DNA of 32,438 nucleotides from Flavobacterium daemonense (GCF_007341385.1 NZ_VJYD01000023.1:1-32438); one strand, 5' to 3'; shown: positions 24,171 through 32,438, counted from the first letter of the stretch. Notes: generated from the letters alone by a model not told the origin. Numbers and translations are program-made.

Positions 24171-27053
24171 TTATTTCAATTTCTTTTTGATTGCAACTTC
24201 ATGATAAGCTTCAATAACATCTCTTTCTTCGATATCATTAAATCCTTTAATTTGAATACCGCAATCATATCCTTTTGTTACTTCTTTAACATCGTCTTTG
24301 AATCGTTTTAAAGCAACTAATTCACCTGTATGAACAACAACACCGTCTCTAATAACTCTAATCTTAGAGGTTCTCAAGATTTTTCCATCTGTCACCATAC
24401 AACCAGCAATTGATCCTACTTTAGAAATTTTAAAAATCTCACGAATTTCAGCAGTTCCTAAAACTTCTTCTTTCATTTCAGGAGCCAACATTCCTTCCAT
24501 TGCATCTTTCAAATCATCGATAGCCGCATAAATAATAGAATAGTAACGGATATCAATTTCTTCTTTATCCGCAAGTTGTCTAGCATTTCCAGCAGGACGA
24601 ACATTAAACCCAATAATAATTGCATCAGATGCAGAAGCCAAGTTAACATCAGTCTCCGTAATTGCACCAACACCTTTATGGATAATATTAATTTGAACTT
24701 CTTCTGTAGAAAGTTTAGAGAACGAATCAGACAACGCTTCAACAGATCCATCCACGTCTCCTTTAAGGATTACGTTCAATTCTTTAAACTGACCAAGAGC
24801 GATACGGCGTCCAATCTCATCTAGAGTAATATGTCTTTGAGTACGTACAGATTGTTCACGCATTAACTGAGAACGTTTAGATGCAATTTGTTTTGCTTCT
24901 TTTTCATCTTCAAAAACATTGAATTTATCACCCGCTGTAGCAGCTCCATCCAAACCTAAAACAGACACTGGAGTCGAAGGTCCTGCTTCTAAAACAGTAT
25001 GCCCTCTTTCATCATGCATCGCTTTAACTTTTCCGTGGTGTTTTCCAGCCAGCATATAATCTCCAATTTTCAAAGTACCTTGCTGTACTAAAATTGTAGA
25101 AACGTATCCTTTACCTTTATCTAAGAAAGCTTCGACTACAGTTCCTTGAGCTGCTTTATTAGGATTTGCTTTCAAATCTAAAATTTCAGCTTCTAGCAAA
25201 ACTTTCTCCAATAATTCTTTCACACCTAATCCTGTTTTTGCAGAAATATCATGCGATTGAATTTTACCTCCCCAATCTTCAACAAGTAAATTCATACCTG
25301 CCAATCTTTCTTTAATTTTATCAGGGTTAGCATTTGGCTTATCAACTTTATTAATTGCAAAGATAATTGGCACATTTGCTGCTTGAGCATGACTGATTGC
25401 CTCTTTTGTTTGTGGCATGATATCATCATCCGCAGCAATTACAATAATAGCAATATCGGTAACTTGCGCTCCACGTGCACGCATCGCGGTAAACGCCTCG
25501 TGACCTGGAGTATCTAAAAACGCAATTTTTTGACCATTATCTAGTGTTACTCCATAAGCTCCAATGTGCTGTGTAATACCTCCAGATTCACCAGCGATAA
25601 CATTTTCTTTACGAATATAATCCAGCAAAGATGTTTTACCGTGATCAACGTGTCCCATTACCGTAACAATTGGCGCTCTTGTAACTAAATCTTCTTCTCT
25701 ATCTTCAACTACTGCAATAGCCTCTTCGATATCGACAGTGATAAACTCAACTTCATAACCAAACTCATCAGCAACAATAGTTAATGTCTCAGCATCTAAA
25801 CGCTGGTTCATTGTAACCATGATTCCAAGAGACATACAAGTTCCGATTACTTTTGTAATTGGCACATCCATCATGATAGCAATTTCACCAACCGTAACGA
25901 ACTCAGTAACTTTAATTGTTTTACTTCCTTCGTCAAGTGCTCTTTGCTCATCATCAGATTTCTGACGGTGCGTTTCTCTTTTATCTCTTCTGTATTTAGC
26001 AGCTTTAGATTTACCACCTTTACCTTGAAGTTTTTCAAGAGTTTCTCTAATTTGGTTTTTTACTTCCTCTTCAGTTGGCTCAACTTTAGCAACAATTGCA
26101 GGACGGTTTCCTTTTACAAAACCAGGTCTTGAACTTCTGTTGGCATTAAAGCCTCCGCCTCCAGTGTTTGGAGTAATTTTATTAGGATTTGGTGTTCCTG
26201 GCGCATTACCTGTTGCAGGTTTTGGCGCACCTGGCGCACCCGGTTTAGGAGCAATTCTTTTACGCTTATTTTTATTCGCGTTATTGTTATTTCCTGCCCC
26301 TGGAACTCCCGGTTTATTAGGAGTGATTTTTGGATCTTCTTTTTTCTTCTTAGGCTTATTAAATTGAGATAAATCAATTGTTTGCCCTGTAAGAGTAGTT
26401 CCAGATAATTTTTGATATTGCGTAGTGATAGTTTCTTCGGCAGTAGCAGGATCTGTTGAAACAATAGGCTCCTGTGCTGTTTTAGAGCTTTCACTTTTTA
26501 CTTCTTTTTTCTCAGTAATAATAGGCTTTTCAACCTTTTTTTCTTCAGAAGAAACTACAGGAGCAACAGGCTCAGGCTGTACATTTTCTTTTTCAACAGG
26601 TTTTTCTGGTTGAGCAGGAGTAACAGCAACTTTTGGCTCACTAGTTTTAACTGGTTCTTCAACAGGTGCAGAAAAAGCAGGTTTCTTTGGGTTCAAATCA
26701 ATTTTACCAACTTGAACAGGCCCGCTTACAACAGCTCTCGCTTTTATGATTTCTTGTTGCTTCTGGCGTTCCTCATCTTGTCTGCGTTTGTCTTCAATTT
26801 CTTTTTCACGTTCAACACGCAATGCTTCTTTTTCTTTTCTTTTCTCTTCTCCTACCTCTTTTGAAGCTTCCTTATTCCCCTTATCGCCCGCAAATTGGCT
26901 CTGCAGAATATTAAATTCACTGTCAGAAATTTTAGCGTTTGGATTTGCATCAATAGCAATTCCCTTATCTTTTAGATAATCAACAGCTCTTTCTAACGAG
27001 ATATTTAATTCCCTTAAAACCTTGTTTATTCTTATTACTCTCTCTTCAGACAT
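24171..27053 (-). CDS. infB: Translation initiation factor IF-2
   Basis: GTPase that brings initiator tRNA to the 30S subunit and promotes subunit joining. The 960-residue protein begins with an IF2-N module (RVIRINKVLRELNISLERAV, 5-24). A long low-complexity stretch rich in Lys, Glu, Pro, Asn and Gly (~75-345) follows, then a second IF2-N-like region and the GTPase core. The G motifs are G1 GHVDHGKT (467-474), G3 DTPGH (514-518), G4 NKVD (568-571) and G5 SAKTGLG, followed by domains II, III and IV up to the Lys-rich end. It is the last gene of rimP-nusA-infB, 59 bp after nusA, and is followed by a terminator. Confidence 0.98.
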   Translation of the reverse strand: MSEERVIRINKVLRELNISLERAVDYLKDKGIAIDANPNAKISDSEFNILQSQFAGDKGNKEASKEVGEEKRKEKEALRVEREKEIEDKRRQDEERQKQQEIIKARAVVSGPVQVGKIDLNPKKPAFSAPVEEPVKTSEPKVAVTPAQPEKPVEKENVQPEPVAPVVSSEEKKVEKPIITEKKEVKSESSKTAQEPIVSTDPATAEETITTQYQKLSGTTLTGQTIDLSQFNKPKKKKEDPKITPNKPGVPGAGNNNNANKNKRKRIAPKPGAPGAPKPATGNAPGTPNPNKITPNTGGGGFNANRSSRPGFVKGNRPAIVAKVEPTEEEVKNQIRETLEKLQGKGGKSKAAKYRRDKRETHRQKSDDEQRALDEGSKTIKVTEFVTVGEIAIMMDVPITKVIGTCMSLGIMVTMNQRLDAETLTIVADEFGYEVEFITVDIEEAIAVVEDREEDLVTRAPIVTVMGHVDHGKTSLLDYIRKENVIAGESGGITQHIGAYGVTLDNGQKIAFLDTPGHEAFTAMRARGAQVTDIAIIVIAADDDIMPQTKEAISHAQAANVPIIFAINKVDKPNANPDKIKERLAGMNLLVEDWGGKIQSHDISAKTGLGVKELLEKVLLEAEILDLKANPNKAAQGTVVEAFLDKGKGYVSTILVQQGTLKIGDYMLAGKHHGKVKAMHDERGHTVLEAGPSTPVSVLGLDGAATAGDKFNVFEDEKEAKQIASKRSQLMREQSVRTQRHITLDEIGRRIALGQFKELNVILKGDVDGSVEALSDSFSKLSTEEVQINIIHKGVGAITETDVNLASASDAIIIGFNVRPAGNARQLADKEEIDIRYYSIIYAAIDDLKDAMEGMLAPEMKEEVLGTAEIREIFKISKVGSIAGCMVTDGKILRTSKIRVIRDGVVVHTGELVALKRFKDDVKEVTKGYDCGIQIKGFNDIEERDVIEAYHEVAIKKKLK

Positions 27054-27112
27054 ATAACCTTTTTATTATTACCTTTTTCGTTGTGTTGTTAGAGCAGATA
27101 TTCAGCTAGTTT

Positions 27113-28366
27113 CTAGCTGTCAAACTCTTCTTTTAGTATCTTCATAACGTCTAGAATTGTTTCCTCTTCTAAATCCGTTCTTCTTACTAAATCTTCTACT
27201 TCTTGTTTTAAAATACTTTTTGCAGTATCTAAACCTATTTTAGCAAATTCTTCGATAACCCATTCTTCGATTTCATCAGAGAACTCAGTTAATTCAACAT
27301 CGTCCTCATCTGCAACTGTACCAGCAACATCGCCTTCGCGAATAACATCCAACTCATAACCAGTCAACTGACCAGCTAATTTAATGTTGTGTCCACCTCT
27401 ACCAATTGCCTTAGAAACCTCTTCTAATTTCAAGAACACTTCAGCTCTTTTGTTTTCTTCGTCGATTTTGATTGAAGAAACTTTTGCAGGGCTTAAAGCT
27501 CTTGTAATAAACAACTGAATGTTGTTTGTATAATTAATTACGTCGATATTTTCATTTCCTAACTCACGAACAATTCCATGAATACGAGAACCTTTCATAC
27601 CAACACAAGCTCCAACTGGATCAATTCTGTCATCATATGAATCTACAGCTACTTTTGCTTTTTCACCAGGAATACGCACTACATTTTTAACTGTGATCAA
27701 TCCGTCGAAAACTTCAGGAATTTCTTGTTCAAATAATTTTTCCAAAAACTTCTCAGAAGTTCTAGACATAATAATTTGAGGTTTGTTTCCTTTTAACTCA
27801 ACGCTTTCAATGATACCGCGAACATTATCTCCTTTACGGAAAAAGTCAGACGGGATTTGTTTTTCTTTCGGAAGTACAATTTCGTTTCCTTCGTCATCAA
27901 CCAAGATAACTACTCTAGGACGCACGTGGTGTACTTCTGCAGTGTAAATATCACCGATAATATCTTTAAATTGTTTGTAAAGATTTGTATTATCATGTTC
28001 GTGAATTTTAGATATTAAGTTTTGACGCAAAGCCAAAATAGCTCTTCTTCCTAAATCAATCAATTTAACCTCTTCAGAAACCTCTTCACCAATTTCAAAA
28101 TCCGCTTCAATCATTCTTGCTTCAGTCAAAGTAATCTCTTCGTTTTCAAAATCCAGATCTTCATCAGCAACAATTACTCTTCTTCTCCAAATCTCCATAT
28201 CTCCTTTATCAGGATTTATAATGATATCGAAGTTTTCATCAGAACCGTATTTTTTCTTCAATGCATTTCTAAACACGTCCTCTAAAATTGCCATAAGCGT
28301 TACACGATCAATAAGTTTATTATCTTTAAACTCTGAGAATGAATCGATTAATGCTAAATTTTCCAT
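27113..28366 (-). CDS. nusA: Transcription termination/antitermination factor NusA
   Basis: RNA polymerase-binding factor that modulates pausing, intrinsic termination and antitermination. The 417 residues comprise the N-terminal polymerase-binding domain (1 to ~125), an S1 domain (~135-200), KH1 (around GACVGMKGSRI, ~249-259) and KH2 (AIGRGGHNIKLA, ~320-331). A single acidic C-terminal helical region follows; the paired acidic repeats of the E. coli protein (495 residues) are missing, as is usual outside Proteobacteria. It starts 13 bp after rimP. NusA is known to autoregulate its operon in E. coli, relevant to the hairpin found in the leader here. Confidence 0.97.
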   Translation of the reverse strand: MENLALIDSFSEFKDNKLIDRVTLMAILEDVFRNALKKKYGSDENFDIIINPDKGDMEIWRRRVIVADEDLDFENEEITLTEARMIEADFEIGEEVSEEVKLIDLGRRAILALRQNLISKIHEHDNTNLYKQFKDIIGDIYTAEVHHVRPRVVILVDDEGNEIVLPKEKQIPSDFFRKGDNVRGIIESVELKGNKPQIIMSRTSEKFLEKLFEQEIPEVFDGLITVKNVVRIPGEKAKVAVDSYDDRIDPVGACVGMKGSRIHGIVRELGNENIDVINYTNNIQLFITRALSPAKVSSIKIDEENKRAEVFLKLEEVSKAIGRGGHNIKLAGQLTGYELDVIREGDVAGTVADEDDVELTEFSDEIEEWVIEEFAKIGLDTAKSILKQEVEDLVRRTDLEEETILDVMKILKEEFDS

Positions 28367-28379
28367 GCGAATTCTTTAA

Positions 28380-28844
28380 TTAAAATGTTACTGTAACAAC
28401 TGCCTCTTTAATTTCTGTATAAGGTATTTGTTGCTCTTTTTGAACTGTTTCTTTTCCTTTTCCTACTTTTTTTGGTTCTCTTGCTTTCCAAGACAAAATT
28501 ATAAAAACATCGTTAGCTTCTACCAACTCTGCCTCAATTTTTTCAGTATTTGTAGTAACAATCAGCGTTCTACCAATATTTTTCTTGTATTGTCTTATCA
28601 TTTTTAAAGGAGACCCTACTCCAACAGATGCTACTTCAAGAGAAAAATCCTGTTCTTCACGATCTAGATTATTCTCAATCGCACGACTGATATCAATGCA
28701 ATCTTGTAGCGCCACTCCATTATCTCCGTCTAAACCAACACTAATTTTAAAAGAATCTGAAACAGTCAAATCAATCAAAAAGACTGATGGCTTTTCCAGA
28801 AGAGCTTCGTCAATTAATTTGTTTACTTTTTCTTTAAATGTCAT
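28380..28844 (-). CDS. rimP: Ribosome maturation factor RimP
   Basis: 30S ribosome assembly factor (154 residues, family length ~150-160). It shows the N-terminal alpha-beta domain with VALQDCIDISRAIENNLDRE, the EVASVGVGSPLK segment (the family's E-x-S-S-P-G-x-x-x-P-L region) and the C-terminal SH3-like barrel. The frame extends 12 codons upstream to an ATG at 28880. I chose the ATG at 28844, because the protein then begins MTFKEKVNKLID as expected and the upstream codons would lie in a hairpin only ~20 nt from the predicted transcript start. First gene of rimP-nusA-infB. Confidence 0.93.
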   Translation of the reverse strand: MTFKEKVNKLIDEALLEKPSVFLIDLTVSDSFKISVGLDGDNGVALQDCIDISRAIENNLDREEQDFSLEVASVGVGSPLKMIRQYKKNIGRTLIVTTNTEKIEAELVEANDVFIILSWKAREPKKVGKGKETVQKEQQIPYTEIKEAVVTVTF

Positions 28845-28852
28845 AATTTTAT

Positions 28853-28878
28853 AAAAAGAGGGGACATTTAGTCCCCTC
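28853..28878 (-). promoter_or_regulatory. Terminator-like hairpin in the rimP-nusA-infB leader (possible attenuator)
   Basis: A perfect 8-bp GC-rich stem, gaggggac (28858-28865) with gtcccctc (28871-28878), closes a 5-base loop. Read on the minus strand it is followed at once by five T (28857-28853) and then, 8 bases on, by the rimP ATG. It lies ~20 nt downstream of the predicted start site and is the right shape for an intrinsic terminator or a translation-blocking hairpin. No gene ends here, because the neighbour is divergent. Confidence 0.65.
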
Positions 28879-28906
28879 ATTATTTAGATTTTAATAAATA
28901 ACGATG

Positions 28907-28934
28907 CAAATATAGTGATTTTTTTATAAATCAA
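28907..28934 (-). promoter_or_regulatory. Promoter of rimP-nusA-infB
   Basis: On the minus strand TTG (28934-28932), 17 bp, then TATATTTG (28914-28907) match the Bacteroidota consensus exactly. Transcription should begin near 28900, just upstream of the leader hairpin. Confidence 0.75.
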
Positions 28935-28939
28935 ATAAA

Positions 28940-28970
28940 TTGATTGCTCTAAAAATATTTCTTATCTTTA
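28940..28970 (+). promoter_or_regulatory. Candidate promoter of the universal stress protein gene
   Basis: TTG (28940-28942), 20 bp, then TATCTTTA (28963-28970), one base from TAnnTTTG. It starts six bases beyond the divergent rimP promoter, so the two -33 regions nearly touch. The implied leader is about 40 nt. Confidence 0.45.
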
Positions 28971-29018
28971 TAGTAGCATTAAATAACAGAGTACCCAAAT
29001 AATTTAACCTCAAAGATT

Positions 29019-29843
29019 ATGAAACGAATTCTAGTTCCTACTGATTTTTCAGAACATGCTGAAGATGCCTTAAAAGTTGCCTCGCAAATTGCTAAAAAAA
29101 ATGATTCCGAAATCATAATTTTACACATGCTCGAGCTGCCAAACCAAATGAATGATGCTATTCTTGGCGGAACAAGCATTCCAGAAACTATGCTCTTCAT
29201 GAAAAAGGCAAATGAAATGCTTGACGAAATATCATCAAGACCTTATTTGGACGGAATTTCTGTGACTGAAATTGTAAAAATGGACAAACCAATTCACGGA
29301 ATCAAGCAAGTGAGCCAAGATTACGAAGTTGACTTAATCATTATGGGATCACATGGCTCTTCTGGCGTTGAGGAACTTTTAATAGGCTCTAATACTGAAA
29401 AAGTAGTGCGGAATTCTGAAATTCCAGTTCTGGTAATCAAAAAAGACATTTCTAATTTTAAAGTTGATGACATTGTTTTTGCTTCTGATTTTTCCGAAGA
29501 AACCAAAGCTCCTTTTGAAAAATTGCTCAACTTCGTCAAATTCTTTAACTCAAAAATTCATCTTGTCACAATTTGTACTCCAAACAGCTTCAAACCAACT
29601 CACGTTGTCCAGAAAGCAATGGACGAATTTGTAACTCATTTCAATATTCCTAATTACTCAACCCATATATACAATGACACTAATATCGAAAAAGGAATCA
29701 TCAACTTTTCCAACAGTGTAAATGCCGATATTATTGGAATGTGCACTCATGGCCGAACTGGATTTGCACACTTTTTCAATGGAAGCATCAGCGAAGGATT
29801 AGTAAATCACGCTGTTAGACCTGTCATTACAGTAAAGATCTAA
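29019..29843 (+). CDS. Universal stress protein, two tandem UspA domains
   Basis: Cytoplasmic protein of 274 residues made of two UspA folds. Domain 1 (1 to ~145) starts KRILVPTDFSEHAEDALKVA and ends with the ATP-binding signature GSHGSSGVEELLIGS, which fits G-x2-G-x9-G-S. Domain 2 (~150-274) begins DIVFASDFSEETKAPFEKLL and has THGRTGFAHFFNGSIS, so both halves keep nucleotide-binding glycines. Such proteins are induced by starvation, oxygen or redox stress, but the specific role is not readable here. The gene is monocistronic, divergent from rimP and followed by a strong terminator. Confidence 0.93.
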   Translation: MKRILVPTDFSEHAEDALKVASQIAKKNDSEIIILHMLELPNQMNDAILGGTSIPETMLFMKKANEMLDEISSRPYLDGISVTEIVKMDKPIHGIKQVSQDYEVDLIIMGSHGSSGVEELLIGSNTEKVVRNSEIPVLVIKKDISNFKVDDIVFASDFSEETKAPFEKLLNFVKFFNSKIHLVTICTPNSFKPTHVVQKAMDEFVTHFNIPNYSTHIYNDTNIEKGIINFSNSVNADIIGMCTHGRTGFAHFFNGSISEGLVNHAVRPVITVKI

Positions 29844-29870
29844 AAAAAAATAGAAATTTATTTTTCACAA

Positions 29871-29901
29871 AATCGCCTTTTGAGTAAAAGGCGATTTTTT
29901 T
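29871..29901 (+). terminator. Intrinsic terminator after the universal stress protein gene
   Basis: An 11-bp perfect stem, aatcgcctttt (29871-29881) with aaaaggcgatt (29886-29896), closes a 4-base gagt loop and runs into a T tract. Confidence 0.9.
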
Positions 29902-29921
29902 ATGCATTCAACTTTAAAAAA

Positions 29922-29962
29922 TGAGCTTTTCAACAAAGTTAGATTGAGCTTTCCAACAAAGT
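29922..29962 (+). promoter_or_regulatory. 18-bp direct repeat upstream of the aldehyde dehydrogenase gene, probable operator
   Basis: tgagcttttcaacaaagt (29922-29939) and tgagctttccaacaaagt (29945-29962) match at 17 of 18 bases and are 23 bp apart start to start, about two helical turns. They end ~57 bp before the ATG. A GAAATTTG sequence (29982-29989), close to a -7 box, follows 19 bp later with no TTG in front, as expected for a promoter that needs an activator bound at -33. An AraC-family gene lies directly downstream of the dehydrogenase. Confidence 0.6.
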
Positions 29963-30018
29963 CAAACAGCTCCTTAATTCTGAAATTTGTCAAATAAAAA
30001 TTCATTAAATCATATATC

Positions 30019-31440
30019 ATGAAAACAATAGACAAAATTTACATTAACGGAGAATTTGTTTCACCAAAAGGGACAGAATATTTTGACCTTATCAGCCCAA
30101 CAACAAATGAAAAGCTGGGAAAAGTTCGCTTAGGAAATACCGAAGACACTCAAAACGCAATCGAAGCCGCTAAAATTGCTTTTAAAACTTTTTCTAAAAC
30201 TTCAATTCCAGAAAGAATTCAATATCTAAAAAACATCCAGACTTCTATTGAAAAAAGAAAAACAGACTTCATCAATATAATGATTGAAGAATATGGAGGC
30301 ACTTTTCAATTTGCCTCTATAAGCTACGAATACATGCTAAAAAGTTTTGACTCCGCAATCAGCTTATTAAACTCATATGACTTCATCAAAACAATGGGAG
30401 AATCCGAAGTTCAAATGACACCGCTTGGCGTAGTAGGAATCATAATCCCATGGAATTCAAGCAACGGCTTTATCTGTAGTAAATTATCGACTGCAATAGT
30501 AGCAGGATGCACAACCGTAATCAAACCAAGCGAAATGAGCGCTCAACAAACGCAACTAATGATAGAATGCCTACACGACGCAAAACTCCCAAAAGGGTTA
30601 GTAAATATCGTTAACGGTTTGGGCGAAATTGTAGGCGCAGAAATCAGTCGTAATCCTGACATTGCAAAAATTTCTTTTACAGGCTCCACAATTACCGGAA
30701 AAACCATTGCAAAAGAGGCTGTCAACACAATGAAACGTGTCACTCTTGAACTTGGAGGAAAATCCCCAAATATCATTTTAGACGATGCTGATTTTTCAAA
30801 AGCTATTCCGCTTGCTGTAAGCGCAGCGTTTATGAACAGCGGACAAGCCTGTATAGCCGGAACAAGATTATTGATCCCTGAAAAAAAGCTAGAAGAAACC
30901 AAAATCCTAATTAAAGAAACCATTTCAAACATAATTGTTGGAGATCCCAAAAACCCAACTACCGCAGTGGGCCCAATGGTAAACACAAAACAATTTAATC
31001 GAGTTCAAGATTACATTCAACTCGGAATTAATGAAGGTGCCGAAATTTTAATCGGAGGATTAGGAAAACCCGAAGGTTTAGAAAAAGGAAATTTTGTTAA
31101 ACCAACCGTTTTTGTAAATGCTAACAATCAAATGCGTATTGCCAGAGAAGAAATATTTGGCCCCGTATTAACCATCATAACTTACAAAACAGATGATGAA
31201 GCAGTTGAAATTGCAAACGACACCACTTACGGATTACAAGCTTATGTAAGTTCATCAAATAATAAAAGAGCCCACAATATCGCTTCGCAAATTAATGCTG
31301 GACGCGTTCAAATAAACGGAATCGGACATGATCCATTAGCTCCTTTTGGCGGATTCAAGCAATCTGGAATTGGTCGAGAATTTGGAACAATTGGACTTGA
31401 AGCTTATTTAGAGCCAAAAGCACTGATTCAGCCAAAATAA
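30019..31440 (+). CDS. NAD(P)-dependent aldehyde dehydrogenase
   Basis: Oxidises an aldehyde to its carboxylic acid. The 473-residue length is normal for the superfamily. Visible motifs: the nucleotide-binding segment with IIPWNSS (142-148) and KPSEMSA (169-175), FTGSTITGK (220-228), the general base Glu244 in LELGGKSPN, the nucleophile Cys278 in GQACIAG, and EEIFGPV (377-383). Substrate cannot be assigned. The N-terminal half resembles soluble aldehyde dehydrogenases of the DhaS/SSADH broad group. Upstream are the paired direct repeats; downstream, after a terminator-like hairpin, is an AraC-family regulator, which suggests an inducible function. Confidence 0.93.
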   Translation: MKTIDKIYINGEFVSPKGTEYFDLISPTTNEKLGKVRLGNTEDTQNAIEAAKIAFKTFSKTSIPERIQYLKNIQTSIEKRKTDFINIMIEEYGGTFQFASISYEYMLKSFDSAISLLNSYDFIKTMGESEVQMTPLGVVGIIIPWNSSNGFICSKLSTAIVAGCTTVIKPSEMSAQQTQLMIECLHDAKLPKGLVNIVNGLGEIVGAEISRNPDIAKISFTGSTITGKTIAKEAVNTMKRVTLELGGKSPNIILDDADFSKAIPLAVSAAFMNSGQACIAGTRLLIPEKKLEETKILIKETISNIIVGDPKNPTTAVGPMVNTKQFNRVQDYIQLGINEGAEILIGGLGKPEGLEKGNFVKPTVFVNANNQMRIAREEIFGPVLTIITYKTDDEAVEIANDTTYGLQAYVSSSNNKRAHNIASQINAGRVQINGIGHDPLAPFGGFKQSGIGREFGTIGLEAYLEPKALIQPK

Positions 31441-31446
31441 TCAATT

Positions 31447-31489
31447 AAGATCCGGAATTCTTTTCTTCAAAAAATTTTCCGGATCTTTT
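31447..31489 (+). terminator. Terminator-like hairpin after the aldehyde dehydrogenase gene
   Basis: An 11-bp stem, aagatccggaa (31447-31457) with ttccggatctt (31477-31487), has a 19-base loop and a short T tail. It ends about 15 bp before the AraC gene, so it may reduce rather than block read-through. Confidence 0.6.
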
Positions 31490-31503
31490 AGTAATTTTAC
31501 GAT

Positions 31504-32310
31504 ATGACAACAAAAGCAAATCCGAAACCAAAAATACTTTACTCCTGCTATTACGCACGCAGTCGAGAAGGCGAACATTTTATTCCAGAACATGTTTTTA
31601 GCTATCAAATTTCAGGAGAAATGATAGCTTCGGACAGCAAAAATACCTATCACACAAAAGCCGGAGATTTTCGTTTCAGCAAAAGAAACCACTTAGCAAA
31701 ATTCACAAAAATCCCACCAGAAGATGGAGAATTCAAAACAATTTCTCTTTTCTTAGATCAGGAAATACTGCGCGAAATAAGCAAAGAATACGATTTTAAA
31801 ATCAACAAAAAAACGGATTCAGAAGCAATGATTATTCTAGCTACCAATCCACTTTACAAATCTTTTATGGAATCATTGATTTCCTATCTTGAAGTAGAAC
31901 AAGAAAACAATGAAGCTTTATTTAATTTAAAAATAAAAGAAGCCGTCCATCTTCTCCTTAAAGTAAATCCAGAACTTAAAGACATTTTATTTGATTTTAA
32001 TGAACCCGGAAAAATTGACATTGAAGCTTTTATGAATAAAAATTTTCATTTTAATGTTCACCTTCACCGTTTCGCTTATTTAACAGGACGAAGTTTAGCA
32101 ACATTCAAAAGAGATTTTCAGAAAACATTTCAGCAGACGCCCGGAAAATGGTTATTAAACAAAAGACTTCAAGAAGCTTATTATTTGATTAGTCAAGGTA
32201 ATCCTCCATCAGAAGTATATATAGGCGTTGGCTTTGAAGACCTGTCTCATTTTTCATTTTCTTTCAAAAAGAAATTTGGAATAGTTCCTTCTTCTTTAAA
32301 TCACAAATAA
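31504..32310 (+). CDS. AraC-family transcriptional regulator
   Basis: A 268-residue regulator. The N-terminal ~165 residues form a cupin-like sensing region of the kind seen in AraC/ExsA-type regulators (QISGEMIASDS, TKAGDFRFSKRNHLAKF). The C-terminus has two helix-turn-helix units: LHRFAYLTGRSLATFKRDFQ (187-206), then PPSEVYIGVGFEDLSHFSFS (234-253) with the KKKFGIVPSSL end. It sits 63 bp after the aldehyde dehydrogenase on the same strand and is the obvious candidate to bind the direct repeat in front of that gene. Ligand unknown. The start ATG has no clear ribosome binding site, usual for this phylum. Confidence 0.92.
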   Translation: MTTKANPKPKILYSCYYARSREGEHFIPEHVFSYQISGEMIASDSKNTYHTKAGDFRFSKRNHLAKFTKIPPEDGEFKTISLFLDQEILREISKEYDFKINKKTDSEAMIILATNPLYKSFMESLISYLEVEQENNEALFNLKIKEAVHLLLKVNPELKDILFDFNEPGKIDIEAFMNKNFHFNVHLHRFAYLTGRSLATFKRDFQKTFQQTPGKWLLNKRLQEAYYLISQGNPPSEVYIGVGFEDLSHFSFSFKKKFGIVPSSLNHK

Positions 32311-32334
32311 AAACACGAGCTTGAATTTATCCCA

Positions 32335-32369
32335 TAAAAAAAAGCTTCTCAGAAATGAGAAGCTTTTTA
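32335..32369 (+). terminator. Bidirectional terminator between the AraC gene and the tRNA
   Basis: The stem gcttctca (32344-32351) pairs with tgagaagc (32356-32363) around a gaaa loop, with an A run on the left and five T on the right. It serves the AraC gene and, in the other direction, the tRNA transcript. Confidence 0.85.
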
Positions 32370-32371
32370 TG

Positions 32372-32438
32372 TTGGTCTACTAGGACTCGAACCTAGAAAG
32401 ACGGCACCAAAAACCGTAGTGTTACCATTACACCATAG
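32372..32438 (-). tRNA. tRNA-Gln (anticodon TTG), 5' end cut by window edge
   Basis: The minus strand holds the D arm (GGTGTAATGGTAACAC), an anticodon stem ACGGT/GCCGT with loop TTTTGGT giving anticodon TTG, the T arm CTAGG-TTCGAGT-CCTAG and the 3' acceptor strand TAGACCA plus a discriminator A. The first four bases of the tRNA should lie just outside the window. The 3' CCA does not appear to be encoded. Confidence 0.93.

Noticed and set aside
28845..28880. Longer RimP starting at 28880
   Set aside because: It would add 12 codons that overlap the leader hairpin and do not fit the family start.

Overview
This is chromosomal DNA from a low-GC member of the Bacteroidota, almost certainly a Flavobacterium or close relative. 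Three things point there: an alternative complex III (act) operon fused to an aa3 oxidase operon, a giant secreted protein built of Bacteroidota-type Ig modules, and promoters of the TTG / TAnnTTTG type used by this phylum. Shine-Dalgarno sequences are mostly absent. Genes on the minus strand dominate.

Layout, left to right. (1) 1-7049, minus: N-terminal ~2350 residues of a giant exported modular protein (signal peptide, IgGFc-binding-like region, DUF11, five plus one Ig modules of the CHU_C-associated type, eight near-identical 68-residue modules, then ~205-residue modules cut by the window edge). (2) 7050-8022: AT-rich gap with no supportable gene. (3) 8023-11324, minus: ruvB, a cytochrome P450 and queG, tightly packed and probably co-transcribed. 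(4) 11434-22824, minus: actA-actB-actC-actD-actE-actF-coxB-coxA, one respiratory operon that moves electrons from menaquinol to oxygen, with a clear promoter in front and a terminator behind. (5) 23044-23433, plus: small exported SPOR-domain protein. (6) 23524-24033, minus: exported DUF4920 protein. (7) 24171-28844, minus: rimP-nusA-infB, with a terminator-like hairpin in its leader. (8) 29019-29843, plus: tandem-domain universal stress protein. (9) 30019-32310, plus: aldehyde dehydrogenase followed by an AraC-family regulator, with an 18-bp direct repeat in front of the dehydrogenase. (10) 32372-32438, minus: tRNA-Gln(TTG), cut at its 5' end by the window edge.

How the genes work together: ActA/B/C/D/E/F oxidise menaquinol and pass electrons through c hemes to CoxB/CoxA, an association known from Flavobacterium. 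RimP, NusA and IF-2 form the conserved ribosome maturation / transcription / translation-initiation unit. The dehydrogenase and AraC regulator look like a small inducible catabolic or detoxification unit.

Most of the window is conserved core genome and I do not see a wholly new system. The points most worth checking are the putative attenuator in front of rimP-nusA-infB, the helically phased direct repeat upstream of the aldehyde dehydrogenase, the homogenised repeats of the giant protein, and the altered Cu(A)/electron-entry residues of CoxB. Several starts differ from the longest open frame (SPOR protein, DUF4920 protein, ActF, RimP), for reasons given in each entry.
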